A DNA stretch of 37,890 nt from a virus, in IMG/VR virus record IMGVR_UViG_3300047564_000622, positions 1 through 37,890 of that record; one strand, given 5' to 3'. Positions 7,049 through 15,388 of the stretch are shown here, one piece after another. A program made the translations under genes and the position numbers. Numbering within the stretch: position 1 is the first letter of the stretch; every line of letters begins with the position of its first letter. The notes beneath the pieces are model-generated. The model was not told the origin of the DNA. It worked only from the letters and a program-made list of their open reading frames with translations, and did no database searches.

Positions 7049-8527
7049 TTACTTTAAATCCAGTTTAATGATTTCTACATTGAACTTTTCTTCTTCATAG
7101 ATTTTCAAACGTTCATCTAAATGTTTCAGCGTATAGTTTTTTTGTGGTGTTCTGCAATACTCATCGGCAATGTCATAAAGAGTAGCGTAAGTTTTGTTAT
7201 TGCCCTTACGCAATACACGACCGATAGACTGTAAGTTTCTTACTCTTGATTTTGAAGGTGAAGCAAATACAACATTGTGTAGGTTACGAATGTTGATGCC
7301 AGTGCTAAATGTTCCGTATGAAGCAACAATCACTGCGTTGTTTTCAGTTTCAGTGATGCGTCTAATCTCTTCGCGTTCTTCAGTGTCTACACCACCATAG
7401 ACCAGAAAAACTTTACGACCTTCTTCAACAACACTATTTATCGCCTCGTAAAGTGGCATCCCGTGACGCTCCACATAGTTGAAGAGAACCAGAGAGTTTC
7501 CTTCTAAGTCACGCACAAGATTTTTAATCAACCTATTGCGTTTTGGATTATCTACAATCGCATCAATCTCTCCTTGATAATCAAAGAACTCCATTCTCTC
7601 ATGCTTCAGCAAAAGAACTTTGATTCTGAAATCAGATAGGTGACCTTCTTTGATAAGTTTTTCTGTCTTGGTAACATGCTTACATTCACCAAACAATCCT
7701 TCAAGCACCCACTTATGAGTAGCAGATCCATCAAGTGTGCCAGTGAAACCAAAACGATACTTAGCTTCATGCAACTTAGTCATGATGCCAGTAAGAGATT
7801 TAGATTTGAATAGGTGTGCCTCGTCACCGATGACACAGGAGAAGTCATCAAACCAACGCTTAGGAAACTTGTAGATAGATTGCCAAGTAGAAATGATAAC
7901 TGCTTTCTCTACGTTTTTATCTTTGCCGCCATAGATTCTGTGACAGTGTTCATCAACATCCCATCCATAATCAGCAAAGTCATTATACATCTGTTCCACT
8001 AGTGAAGTAGTAGGAACAATGATAAGTGTTTTCTTTCCTGACTTTTTATACTCTGCTGCATAGTAGTAACGTACTAGAGAATAAATCATCAAAGATTTAC
8101 CTGAAGCAGTTGGAGAGAGTAGAAGTCTACGATTGTTTAGCAGTGCTTCATACACTGCTTGAACTTGATAGTCGCGTGGTTCGTGATTGGGGCATACAGC
8201 TCCCATGAAACCTTTGACACCCTCTAAGGTAATCTGTTCATTTTTTTCTTCTACATCGCCATAGAACTTATTAGACTCATAAGAAATAGAATAGTTTTTA
8301 ATACCACACCATTCTTTTAAGTGAGAAATAAGACCACAATATAGTTCACCTGTTCCTGGTGAATACAATCTAATCTTGCCATCCCATACACCACTTTTGT
8401 ATTGTGGCATAAACTTGGCATTAGGAATATCGAACGTAAAATAATCTGCTAACTCGTAATGAACGTGAGGTTCTGCTTTGATGGTCAGATAAATGTTGTT
8501 CTTTTTTGCAACTGCCAGATTTGTCAT
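7049..8527 (-). CDS. uvsW: UvsW-like superfamily 2 DNA/RNA helicase
   Basis: The 492-residue product matches the UvsW family. In T4 it branch-migrates recombination intermediates and unwinds R-loops, switching origin replication to recombination-dependent replication. An N-terminal domain of about 110 residues precedes a DYQVQAV Q-motif-like segment (119-125). Walker A is PTASGKS at 139-145, and DEAH is at 235-238. Motif III is FTGTLDG (261-267), and motif VI is QSIGRVLR (433-440). The length is close to T4 UvsW (503). Its ATG overlaps the UvsY stop (TAATG), so translation is coupled. Confidence 0.95.
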   Translation of the reverse strand: MTNLAVAKKNNIYLTIKAEPHVHYELADYFTFDIPNAKFMPQYKSGVWDGKIRLYSPGTGELYCGLISHLKEWCGIKNYSISYESNKFYGDVEEKNEQITLEGVKGFMGAVCPNHEPRDYQVQAVYEALLNNRRLLLSPTASGKSLMIYSLVRYYYAAEYKKSGKKTLIIVPTTSLVEQMYNDFADYGWDVDEHCHRIYGGKDKNVEKAVIISTWQSIYKFPKRWFDDFSCVIGDEAHLFKSKSLTGIMTKLHEAKYRFGFTGTLDGSATHKWVLEGLFGECKHVTKTEKLIKEGHLSDFRIKVLLLKHERMEFFDYQGEIDAIVDNPKRNRLIKNLVRDLEGNSLVLFNYVERHGMPLYEAINSVVEEGRKVFLVYGGVDTEEREEIRRITETENNAVIVASYGTFSTGINIRNLHNVVFASPSKSRVRNLQSIGRVLRKGNNKTYATLYDIADEYCRTPQKNYTLKHLDERLKIYEEEKFNVEIIKLDLK

Positions 8528-9003
8528 TAGGTGCTACCGTTAATAAACTTCTCCCACTCGATAGCGTTTTTAATTTGGAAACTTCTGTTGGAAATCATTT
8601 TAAGAACATTATCCAAAAAGAAAAGTGCCTTATTAATAAACTCTATTTTCATCTCAATGTTAATCAAATCCTCATCCGCTTCTAGATATACTTTCATCTT
8701 CTCGGATGTTTTTATGGATTGCCCAAAAGGTTTTTCTTTGTAAACTTCAGGATCGGCTTCGCCTTGATAATATTCTCTTTTTTCTTTTAACTTCATACGA
8801 TACTGGAACTCCAGTGCAGTCTTCTCTGTAGAAAAATCGTTGTAGAAGTTTAAATATTTATTGTGTTGGTAAGGAATGTCTAGCGAGATTTGTGCTAGGT
8901 CTGCTGAGTATTGTTTGTTTTTAAACTGGAAGTCGATATGTGAATCTTCTTGCCATTCTGATTTAACATGATTAAAAAGGGTTCTCAAATCATCAAACTT
9001 CAT
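8527..9003 (-). CDS. uvsY: UvsY-like recombination mediator
   Basis: The 158-residue product resembles T4 UvsY (137 residues), which loads the UvsX recombinase on single-stranded DNA covered by gp32. The family features seen are the N-terminal MKFDDL helix and a central KEKREYYQGEAD segment matching the LKARLDYYSGRGD region of T4. Further on are a KMKVYLEADEDLI segment and a C-terminal block ending in ISNRSFQIKNAIEWEKF, like the T4 IKSRGFAIKH region. The gene is directly followed by uvsW with overlapping stop and start. It is preceded by the 170-residue tube-like gene, three bases away, so all three are probably cotranscribed. Confidence 0.9.
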   Translation of the reverse strand: MKFDDLRTLFNHVKSEWQEDSHIDFQFKNKQYSADLAQISLDIPYQHNKYLNFYNDFSTEKTALEFQYRMKLKEKREYYQGEADPEVYKEKPFGQSIKTSEKMKVYLEADEDLINIEMKIEFINKALFFLDNVLKMISNRSFQIKNAIEWEKFINGST

Positions 9004-9006
9004 AAA

Positions 9007-9519
9007 TCACAACTCCTCGTTATTTTTATTTGTAAAATAATATCTAAAAAACTTAAAGGTTACATTAGCAGTAATGTATTCTACATCTTGATCACCAACA
9101 TCAAACTCAACTCCAGACAAATCTATTGGAAATAATCTTTCAAAAAATACTATTCTATTTGTTTTAAAGTTACTATTCAGTATATGAAGTTCAGCATTAC
9201 AAAACTCTATACCACTATCATCGTAAGTTTCTGCTAGATTATTTTTTTGAATCCAATCAAAAATAGAGAGATAGTTTTTTAAATCTTCATCAATAATAAA
9301 CTGTAATCTGAAATCTCCATAAGTTACACCACCTGCAGAAGGTATAGACAAACTTCTAAATGGAGTTGGAACTTCTGTAGTAGGAACTGAAATATCAGGA
9401 ACTCCAGCTCTTTGACAGAAAAAATCTACACCTGGAAAAAGTTCTAACTCTAGTTTAAAACCCGCTGGAGCAAGAAAGTTTCTATTTGCTGGTTGTTCTT
9501 CAAACCATTTTGCTGGCAT
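9007..9519 (-). CDS. tail-tube-like (gp19-fold) structural protein
   Basis: The 170-residue product resembles the tail tube family more than any head protein. A hydrophobic strand ends in PFRSLSIPSAGGVTYGDF. It is followed by RLQFIIDEDLKNYLSIFDWI, the same IPF.G...GD.....F..D......I..W pattern seen in gp19 (14763-15353) in this window. The C-terminal half has the repeated strand layout ending in VEYITANVTFKFFRYYF. It could be a baseplate-proximal tube or initiator protein like gp54/gp48, or another virion component. It has its own AATAAATA late box and an AAGGA ribosome binding site, right after the gp23 terminator. Confident as a coding gene, less so in role. Confidence 0.75.
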   Translation of the reverse strand: MPAKWFEEQPANRNFLAPAGFKLELELFPGVDFFCQRAGVPDISVPTTEVPTPFRSLSIPSAGGVTYGDFRLQFIIDEDLKNYLSIFDWIQKNNLAETYDDSGIEFCNAELHILNSNFKTNRIVFFERLFPIDLSGVEFDVGDQDVEYITANVTFKFFRYYFTNKNNEEL

Positions 9520-9538
9520 GATCTTATCCTTTTTTTAC

Positions 9539-9546
9539 TATTTATT
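9539..9546 (-). promoter_or_regulatory. late promoter box before the 170-aa tube-like gene
   Basis: AATAAATA on the minus strand, 20 bases before the ATG at 9519 and just downstream of the gp23 terminator. It matches the T4 late box at seven of eight positions. Confidence 0.55.
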
Positions 9547-9552
9547 TCCATA

Positions 9553-9581
9553 AAAAAAGACCCCCCTTGCGGGAGGTCTGA
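9553..9581 (-). terminator. rho-independent terminator after gp23
   Basis: On the minus strand a 9-bp stem (9581-9573 with 9568-9560, one T-G pair) closes a GCAA tetraloop and is followed by seven T residues. It lies 16 bases past the gp23 stop and would insulate the very highly expressed capsid gene from the recombination genes. Confidence 0.92.
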
Positions 9582-9596
9582 GAAGAACCTGATAAA

Positions 9597-11018
9597 TCAG
9601 GTGAGGTTGGTAACCTTAACTCTTCTGTAATACTGGTTAGTATTAGGAGTAAGGATGCCGCCATCTGGAGTACCACCAGCGATACCATTAACGTTTGTGG
9701 TTGAAACGAATGGGTTGCTGACCATACCGTAACGAGTCTTGAATCCAATCTTAGGCTGGAAGGTGTCAGGATTGATCGAACGAACCATTTGGAGGGGAAC
9801 GTATGGGCAATAGAAGAGACCAGCATCATAAGGTGATGTGCCCTTATAACCCATGACGTAGTAGTGCTTAGCAGCCTGACCTTGTGAGTAAACAGGAGCA
9901 CCGAATGGATCGATGTAAACACGGATACCACCCTGAAGAACACCAGCAAATACGTTACCAGTGTCATCAACGTTGAGTGAAGTGTTGAGAGCAGGAGCGT
10001 AATCAAGCATACCAGCCATGCTCATAGCGGAAGCAACGTCTGCTGAGCAGATCATGAAGTTGCCCTTACCTCTACGGGTGAGTTGACCGATTGCGTTTGC
10101 ATCACGCTGGATTTGGAATAGGAGACCCTTGAACTTCTCTGCCATCCAACGACCGTTTGAATCGATATCAAGGTCGAAAGTACCCTGAGTAGCAACGTCT
10201 TGCTGAGCACCAGGAAGTGCAACAGTGTAAACGGTACGGATGATTTCACGGTTGATCTCAGCGAGGATCTCGCTTGAGAGTAGGTTGGCGAGCTCTTGCT
10301 CAGCATCAAGACCATGGATTGCCTTGAGGTCTTGTGCTAGCTCTAGGGTGTACTCAGCCTTGAGAGCGCGTGTCTTAGCAGTCACCGAGGTCTTCTCGAT
10401 GCTGAACGCCATCTCGCGGAATAGAGTATTTGCTTCACCTAGAACTTCAGAAGTCTCACGGCTCATGCCACGAGCAACTTCGTATGCAGAAGGTACTGCA
10501 TCGTTAAGAACTGCAGGGTTGTTGCCCTCAGCATCTCCACCAGTTCCGTCAGCACCACGAACGTTATAAGCGCCCTTGGTTGCATCGTAACCAGCTGAGA
10601 ATGCCTCGTCTGGTTCGTAGTAGAGAGCCTCAGCGCCGCCTTGGTTCTCGTAACGAGCACGCATTGCGAAGATAAGACCAGTAGGACCGCTCATTGGTTG
10701 AACGCCAGCGATGTCATAAGCGACAAGGTTAGGCATTGAACGGCGGATTAGGCTGATTAGGATAGGATCGAAACCAGCGAGACCAGCAGTGTTGCTGGAT
10801 GATAGAGCTGAACCAGCAGGTGCGATAGTTGCGGAACCTAATGAGTTTACCTGTGAGGTAACTTCATGAAGCATACCGTGCTCTTCGCGGATAGCACGCT
10901 CTTGGTTTTCTAGCAGGGTAGCAACAACCTGTTTACGATATGCATCCTTGATTTCAGGAAGACCACCGTGATTTAGAACAGGTGCCCACTTTTCCTGCAA
11001 AATTCTTGTGTCAGACAT
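9597..11018 (-). CDS. 23: gp23 major capsid protein
   Basis: The 473-residue product is the T4-type major capsid protein, which forms hexamers in the prolate or isometric head. The family signature is clear: an N-terminal helical region that is removed on maturation, then FDPILISLIRRSMPNLVAYD (83-102), SGPTGLIFAMRARY (109-122) and a C-terminal GFKTRYGMVSNPF. T4 gp23 has 521 residues. An LHE at 50-52 fits the (I/L)-x-E site cut by the gp21 protease, but the exact site is inferred. An AATAAATA late box lies about 37 bases upstream and a strong terminator follows. The scaffold gp22 and protease gp21 genes are immediately upstream. Confidence 0.97.
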   Translation of the reverse strand: MSDTRILQEKWAPVLNHGGLPEIKDAYRKQVVATLLENQERAIREEHGMLHEVTSQVNSLGSATIAPAGSALSSSNTAGLAGFDPILISLIRRSMPNLVAYDIAGVQPMSGPTGLIFAMRARYENQGGAEALYYEPDEAFSAGYDATKGAYNVRGADGTGGDAEGNNPAVLNDAVPSAYEVARGMSRETSEVLGEANTLFREMAFSIEKTSVTAKTRALKAEYTLELAQDLKAIHGLDAEQELANLLSSEILAEINREIIRTVYTVALPGAQQDVATQGTFDLDIDSNGRWMAEKFKGLLFQIQRDANAIGQLTRRGKGNFMICSADVASAMSMAGMLDYAPALNTSLNVDDTGNVFAGVLQGGIRVYIDPFGAPVYSQGQAAKHYYVMGYKGTSPYDAGLFYCPYVPLQMVRSINPDTFQPKIGFKTRYGMVSNPFVSTTNVNGIAGGTPDGGILTPNTNQYYRRVKVTNLT

Positions 11019-11054
11019 TTTGCTTTTACTCCGTTGAGTTATTGGGGTTAAAAT

Positions 11055-11062
11055 TATTTATT
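11055..11062 (-). promoter_or_regulatory. late promoter box before gp23
   Basis: AATAAATA on the minus strand, about 37 bases before the gp23 ATG at 11018, in the short gap after gp22. Confidence 0.6.
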
Positions 11063-11066
11063 ATAA

Positions 11067-12197
11067 TCAGTTGCTCCAGCGAGAAAGAGCCTGGAGGTAT
11101 GCAGCCATTACTGGTGATACTTCTTCGGTTCCTTGCTCACCTGAGACTTCAGGTAGTACTTGCTCATTCACTACATGCTTAGGGAAGTAGCTGCCAATGA
11201 GAGTTGCGACTTTGTTCTTGAAGTCTTCTTCAGAAACAAACTCCACCCCTTCAGCAAGAGAAGCAAGTTTTTCTCTTTGAGTATCAACAAGACCCTCGCT
11301 CATTTGAGAAAGGATAACTTGCTTTTGATAACCAGCGAGTTTATTATTAAGATCAATATTACGCTCAATCTGTTCGTTTAAGCGACCTTCCATTTCACAA
11401 AGCTCCTCAGTCATTGTTTCAACAACATCGACTTTCTCTTCTGGGAGATTGAGGTAGTTTTCTTCAAAAACTTTTTTGAGACCACCCATGAACTCTTCAG
11501 CGATCTCAAGCTTGAGACCTGCATCGAGTGCAACTTGGTTCTCTTCTACCCAAGTGGTGATTGCATAGTTGAGTGTTTCATCAACTTTCTCTGCTAAGGA
11601 TGCAATCTCCTCTTGTAGTTTGGCGGAGAACTGCTCCTCTAGAGTTGAAGCAATAGCAGTTACTTGCTCTTCGATGCGTGTCTTAACAGCAGCTTCAAAG
11701 ATTGTGGTTGCTTTTGCTTTAAACTCTTCTGAGAACTCTTCGCCTTCAGTAAGGGCAGCAACATCTTCCGCAGCGGAATAGTTGATTGCTTCCATACCAA
11801 ATACTTTTGTATTGTTGGGACCATTCTCAACGCCATAACCAGATGACTTAACCGAGAAGCCCGAATCTTGGTGCTTGCCGCGTGTTTGTGCATCAGCAAC
11901 TTTTTTGTTGTGCTTAGCAGCTTTTGCTCCAGGATTGTCCTCACCCTCTGGATCTTCAAAATCAGAACCACCGTTATCTTCTTCTGATTGCCCAGGAGCA
12001 AGAGAAGTTGGTAGTTCAAATCCTGAGTCTTTGTGACCGCCGCGTGTTTGCGCGTCGCTTACTTGACCAGTAACGGGTTGCATGTATTGACCGATACCAG
12101 ATGATTGACCAGGAACAATAGCTGGGGAGAGAGCACTCGTCATTACATCTGACTCAGTTACAAGCTCCTCAAACTTTTCGTTTAAGTTATCTGACAT
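11067..12197 (-). CDS. 22: gp22 prohead core scaffold protein
   Basis: The 376-residue product is an acidic, largely helical protein encoded between the protease gp21 and the capsid gp23, the position of T4 gp22, the main scaffold of the prohead core. It is longer than T4 gp22 (269). The extra length is an N-terminal Gly/Asp/Ser-rich region (about residues 25-125). This region contains a repeated 13-residue motif DAQTRG.H.DSGF at 48-60 and 102-114. The rest (about 130-350) is predicted coiled coil rich in Glu, Leu and Lys. Scaffold is degraded by gp21 on maturation. The start is preceded by CGAGGAA at about 7 bases and by a CATAAATA late box. Confidence 0.92.
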   Translation of the reverse strand: MSDNLNEKFEELVTESDVMTSALSPAIVPGQSSGIGQYMQPVTGQVSDAQTRGGHKDSGFELPTSLAPGQSEEDNGGSDFEDPEGEDNPGAKAAKHNKKVADAQTRGKHQDSGFSVKSSGYGVENGPNNTKVFGMEAINYSAAEDVAALTEGEEFSEEFKAKATTIFEAAVKTRIEEQVTAIASTLEEQFSAKLQEEIASLAEKVDETLNYAITTWVEENQVALDAGLKLEIAEEFMGGLKKVFEENYLNLPEEKVDVVETMTEELCEMEGRLNEQIERNIDLNNKLAGYQKQVILSQMSEGLVDTQREKLASLAEGVEFVSEEDFKNKVATLIGSYFPKHVVNEQVLPEVSGEQGTEEVSPVMAAYLQALSRWSN

Positions 12198-12239
12198 TTG
12201 AGATTCCTCGTAATACTTACTATATGTTTATTCTATGAT

Positions 12240-12247
12240 TATTTATG
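12240..12247 (-). promoter_or_regulatory. late promoter box before gp22
   Basis: CATAAATA on the minus strand, about 43 bases before the gp22 ATG at 12197, in the gap after the gp21 stop codon. Confidence 0.6.
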
Positions 12248-12250
12248 ATA

Positions 12251-12895
12251 TTATAAATTTTGTAAGAAATGATTGAATGCTTTCAACGATCTCTCCTCAA
12301 GATTTTTTCTGGTAGATTCAGAAATATATCTGTGATATTTAGCAATATTAACTTCCTTAATAATGCCATTTTCCCAAACCCACTCTTTACCTTCCATGAT
12401 TCCGTTCACAAATGCGTCGGGCGCGGAAGGGTCTGCTACAATATCAGCAGCAGTTGCGAGCATGAAATCATCACGGACATAGTTGGCACCGTTCTTCTCT
12501 TCGATAGAACCCATGCCTCTAGAAGAAACGCCAAGTTTAACTCCCGAACTTAGAAGAGATTTGGCAATGTTTCCCATTGGTGTGTCTAGGATTTGTGCTT
12601 TTCCAATAAAGTTTGAACCCTCTGCTTTGAGAGAAACAATCTTATGAGATACGCGATCTAGATTTACAGTAGGACCATCGGGATGACCTAGTTCACCGAG
12701 AGCACGACCAGCAGAAACATACTGTTCATTATATCTACCAACTTCACGCTCAAGAACACCGAATGGATAAACACGACCATTTCGGTTTTTCAAATCTGCC
12801 TGAAGGAATACACCTTCGATGTATAGTAGTTTTTTTCCGTTTGCTTCTTCTTCGAGGATTTGAATATCTTCGATTGCTTCGGTGATTAGTTTCAT
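12251..12895 (-). CDS. 21: gp21 prohead maturation protease
   Basis: The 214-residue product matches T4 gp21 (212), the serine protease of the prohead core that cleaves the scaffold and gp23. Family features are NRNGRVYP at 37-44, LGELGHPDGP with the probable catalytic His71, and GVSSRG at 122-127 with the probable catalytic Ser. The downstream block DFMLATAADIVADPSAPDAF (143-162) is typical of this U9/U35-like group. Its ATG overlaps the stop codon of the preceding gp67-like gene (ATGA). The order gp67-gp21-gp22-gp23 is the T4 order. Confidence 0.95.
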   Translation of the reverse strand: MKLITEAIEDIQILEEEANGKKLLYIEGVFLQADLKNRNGRVYPFGVLEREVGRYNEQYVSAGRALGELGHPDGPTVNLDRVSHKIVSLKAEGSNFIGKAQILDTPMGNIAKSLLSSGVKLGVSSRGMGSIEEKNGANYVRDDFMLATAADIVADPSAPDAFVNGIMEGKEWVWENGIIKEVNIAKYHRYISESTRKNLEERSLKAFNHFLQNL

Positions 12896-13092
12896 TGGTC
12901 TGTTTCCTCTGATGGTGTTTCTTCTACCTCCTCTTCAGGAGATTCTGGTTGATCGAAAAAAGAATGAGCAACAACTTGTTTGTAATCTTTCATTGCTTCT
13001 GCTGCTTTTCCATAGAGGATGTCAGCAATTTTATCGAGTGCTTGAACTCTATTACCGTCACGGACGGCGTTTACGACTTCAATAGTATCCAT
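12892..13092 (-). CDS. 67: gp67-like prohead core protein
   Basis: This 66-residue protein has an N-terminal helix (IEVVNAVRDGNRVQALDKIADIL) and a segment VVAHSFF. It ends in a run of Glu, Pro, Asp and Ser. T4 gp67 (80 residues), a minor internal core protein, has the same design: helix, IARNFL-like motif and very acidic tail. It lies between portal gp20 and protease gp21, as in T4. It has TAGGTAA as ribosome binding site and an AATAAATA late box. The match is by design and position. Confidence 0.82.
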   Translation of the reverse strand: MDTIEVVNAVRDGNRVQALDKIADILYGKAAEAMKDYKQVVAHSFFDQPESPEEEVEETPSEETDQ

Positions 13093-13112
13093 TTGATTTA
13101 CCTATAATAAAT

Positions 13113-13120
13113 TATTTATT
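13113..13120 (-). promoter_or_regulatory. late promoter box before gp67
   Basis: AATAAATA on the minus strand, about 21 bases before the gp67 ATG at 13092. It overlaps the stop codon of the portal gene. Confidence 0.5.
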
Positions 13121-14732
13121 TTTCTGATGTTTTAGGTTTGGGTGCAGCTACTGGAGCAGGAGGTGGAGGAGGCAATGCCCCCACTTCCAAAGTTGCTGCA
13201 TTCATTAGGTTTGTGTGGATTGGATCTGGAATCTTGCCTTCCGCAATCTCATTCTCCATTTGCTTAGTAATCTCGTCATACTCAGCATCAGTTTGCATTA
13301 ATACTTGACGACGAACATGTTCAATGGAGTAATACTTTCCTAAGAAAGGATCCAAAGCAGTTGCAACTTGTAAGCGATTGCCCATTAGTTCTGCTTGCTT
13401 AAGTTCTTCAAAATGATTATCAAACTGATAGTCATACTGAATGTGCTCTTGCATTTGCTCCCAATCTTCTGGGGCAATGATTCCTTTCAGAATAAGTTGT
13501 GTTCTTAAAGTGTCGTGGAATATAGTGCTAAATCTTTTGCGAAGTCTTCCGATCCACTTGGAAAACTTAAGTTCATCTCTTAGAATCTCAGATGAACGAC
13601 CAAGTGAGAATCCTTGGTTAGCATCATCTAGACGTGATGGTGGAAGGTTAAGTGAGTTGTACAGTTTCTTTTTGAAATATTCAACATCCTTAAGTTCTCC
13701 CAGATTTTGACCACCAGGCAGAGTTGTGATTTCAGTTCCTCTGCCACCTTCACGACGAGGGAGCCAAAAGTCCTCAAGCATACTCATATGCTTTTTGTCG
13801 TCGCGGATTTCTCCAGTGGCGGCATCGTATACAAGTTTGTTGCGGTAACGTGCCATTACCTCTCTAAGGTATTGCTCTGCTTTTACCTTTGGGAGATTGC
13901 CTACGTCGATGTAGAAAATACGACGTTCTGGTGCGCGTGAAAGTCTGTAGATAACCAGCGCATCTTCAATCATGCGAAGCTGGTTGAGTGCCTTGATTGC
14001 TTTGTGTAAGAAACTCAACGTCATTTTTTTGTTGAGATCTTGAATGCCAGAAGGAACATATGTAATAGCATCAGCAGCAATCTTCATGCCATTTGCCATG
14101 GCATTACCATCGAAGTTTGCGCTTGTAATATATCCTTTTGGATTGTAAAGGAAGTACTCAATAAACTCACCGAAGTTATATTGAAGTGCTGTGCCGCGAG
14201 TCTCCTGACTCATTACTTCTTTCTGGTCTTTATTTTGAACTTTGACCTTCTTAATTTTCATCGGGTCAATATATCTCAGTTCAAGAATACCAGCTTTAGG
14301 ATTGTTTAAATCGATTACTTTGTGGTAATATAGTCTACCGTCAATATACCAGTTTCTGAAAATCTCGTGTGAGCGAGAATCAAAACTCAATAAACGTTTG
14401 ATGTAGTTAAACTCTTCTCTGATTTTATTTTTAATACTTTCACTAACTTGTAAGTTAGATAGTTCTATTTGAACTGGGCTGTCATCCAAATCGGATGCGA
14501 TAGTTTCATTAACGATTTCATCAATAGCAGAATCGACTTCTGGATGTAGTGCCATGTCTCTGTATCTGCGAATGAGTTCAAACTCATTGCGAGCGACACC
14601 TTCAATGTCTACATACGAACCAAAGTAACCGCCTGCTACAGCGGTTACTCCATCGTCTGCATTTGGTGGGATAGGGGATTGACCTTTTAATCCCCCCTCC
14701 TGCTTAATAGAAAATCCAAATAGTTGACTCAT
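13116..14732 (-). CDS. 20: gp20 portal vertex protein
   Basis: The 538-residue product is the T4-type portal (T4 gp20, 524 residues). It forms the dodecameric ring through which DNA is packaged and to which the neck attaches. Conserved blocks seen include an N-terminal helical region with RRYRDMALHPEVDSAIDEIV, ERRIFYIDVGNLPKVKAEQY, and the LEDFWLPRREGGRGTEITTL loop near 320-340. The segment LNLPPSRLDD follows. The C-terminus ends in a Pro/Ala-rich tail (ALPPPPPAPVAAP). A GATAAATA box 25 bases upstream overlaps the gp19 stop codon. gp20 is the usual marker gene for cyanomyoviruses. Confidence 0.96.
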   Translation of the reverse strand: MSQLFGFSIKQEGGLKGQSPIPPNADDGVTAVAGGYFGSYVDIEGVARNEFELIRRYRDMALHPEVDSAIDEIVNETIASDLDDSPVQIELSNLQVSESIKNKIREEFNYIKRLLSFDSRSHEIFRNWYIDGRLYYHKVIDLNNPKAGILELRYIDPMKIKKVKVQNKDQKEVMSQETRGTALQYNFGEFIEYFLYNPKGYITSANFDGNAMANGMKIAADAITYVPSGIQDLNKKMTLSFLHKAIKALNQLRMIEDALVIYRLSRAPERRIFYIDVGNLPKVKAEQYLREVMARYRNKLVYDAATGEIRDDKKHMSMLEDFWLPRREGGRGTEITTLPGGQNLGELKDVEYFKKKLYNSLNLPPSRLDDANQGFSLGRSSEILRDELKFSKWIGRLRKRFSTIFHDTLRTQLILKGIIAPEDWEQMQEHIQYDYQFDNHFEELKQAELMGNRLQVATALDPFLGKYYSIEHVRRQVLMQTDAEYDEITKQMENEIAEGKIPDPIHTNLMNAATLEVGALPPPPPAPVAAPKPKTSEK

Positions 14733-14756
14733 TGTTAAATGGTTTCATGATACAAC

Positions 14757-14764
14757 TATTTATC
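14757..14764 (-). promoter_or_regulatory. late promoter box before gp20
   Basis: GATAAATA on the minus strand, 25 bases before the portal ATG at 14732 and overlapping the gp19 stop codon. Confidence 0.55.
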
Positions 14765-15353
14765 AAGCACCAGCAATGACATTTGTGTAAGGATCAGAAT
14801 CTCCGCGAGTCCAGTACTGAAGTTGGAACTCAACTGTGAAATCTTCAATCTGATCATTACTATCATATGCGAGGTCAATCTGAGAAATATTGGTTGGGAA
14901 ACAACCCCATAGTTTGTATACAGTTTTAACTTCACCACCTGCACTGTTATCTCTTTCTAGTTGCTTGACTAGCAGATCTGCTAGATAACCACCAGAAGTA
15001 GATGGAAGAACGAGGCTTGCGCTGTTCTTCTCGTGTGCGTTGATTGCTTCCATCCACTTCTCCATAGCTCCGCGAATAGCGAAGTTTCTGTCGTTGATGA
15101 AAGTTGCTGTCCATGTATCGAAAGTTCTATCACCTGCAATCTTTACTGTTCTTCCTCTGAAAGGAACTTCAATAACGCCTAAGTTTGATGCTGGTAGAGC
15201 AGCTGCTTTACACATCAATCCACTTAGTTCGTTAGTTGCGTCTGATGCAATATTTGTATCATTTGGGAAGTTGAAATCAACTTCATATAGATTGGGTCTT
15301 ACACCATTCTGTACGTTTGATAGAAAAGTGTTAATGCTACTTGTTACTGCCAT
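14763..15353 (-). CDS. 19: gp19 tail tube protein
   Basis: The 196-residue product is the inner tail tube subunit (T4 gp19, 163 residues), around which gp18 sheath contracts. The sequence starts with the SSINTFLSNVQNGVRPNLYEV block typical of the cyanophage family. Next comes IEVPFRGRTVKIAGDRTFDTW (60-80), then strands, and a C-terminal IEDFTVEFQLQYW. The start at 15353 is preceded by AGAGGTAAC at good spacing. It lies between gp18 and gp20, as in T4. Confidence 0.95.
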   Translation of the reverse strand: MAVTSSINTFLSNVQNGVRPNLYEVDFNFPNDTNIASDATNELSGLMCKAAALPASNLGVIEVPFRGRTVKIAGDRTFDTWTATFINDRNFAIRGAMEKWMEAINAHEKNSASLVLPSTSGGYLADLLVKQLERDNSAGGEVKTVYKLWGCFPTNISQIDLAYDSNDQIEDFTVEFQLQYWTRGDSDPYTNVIAGA

Positions 15354-15388
15354 TTTTAGTTACCTCTTTTAAAAGTTGTTATTGTTTA

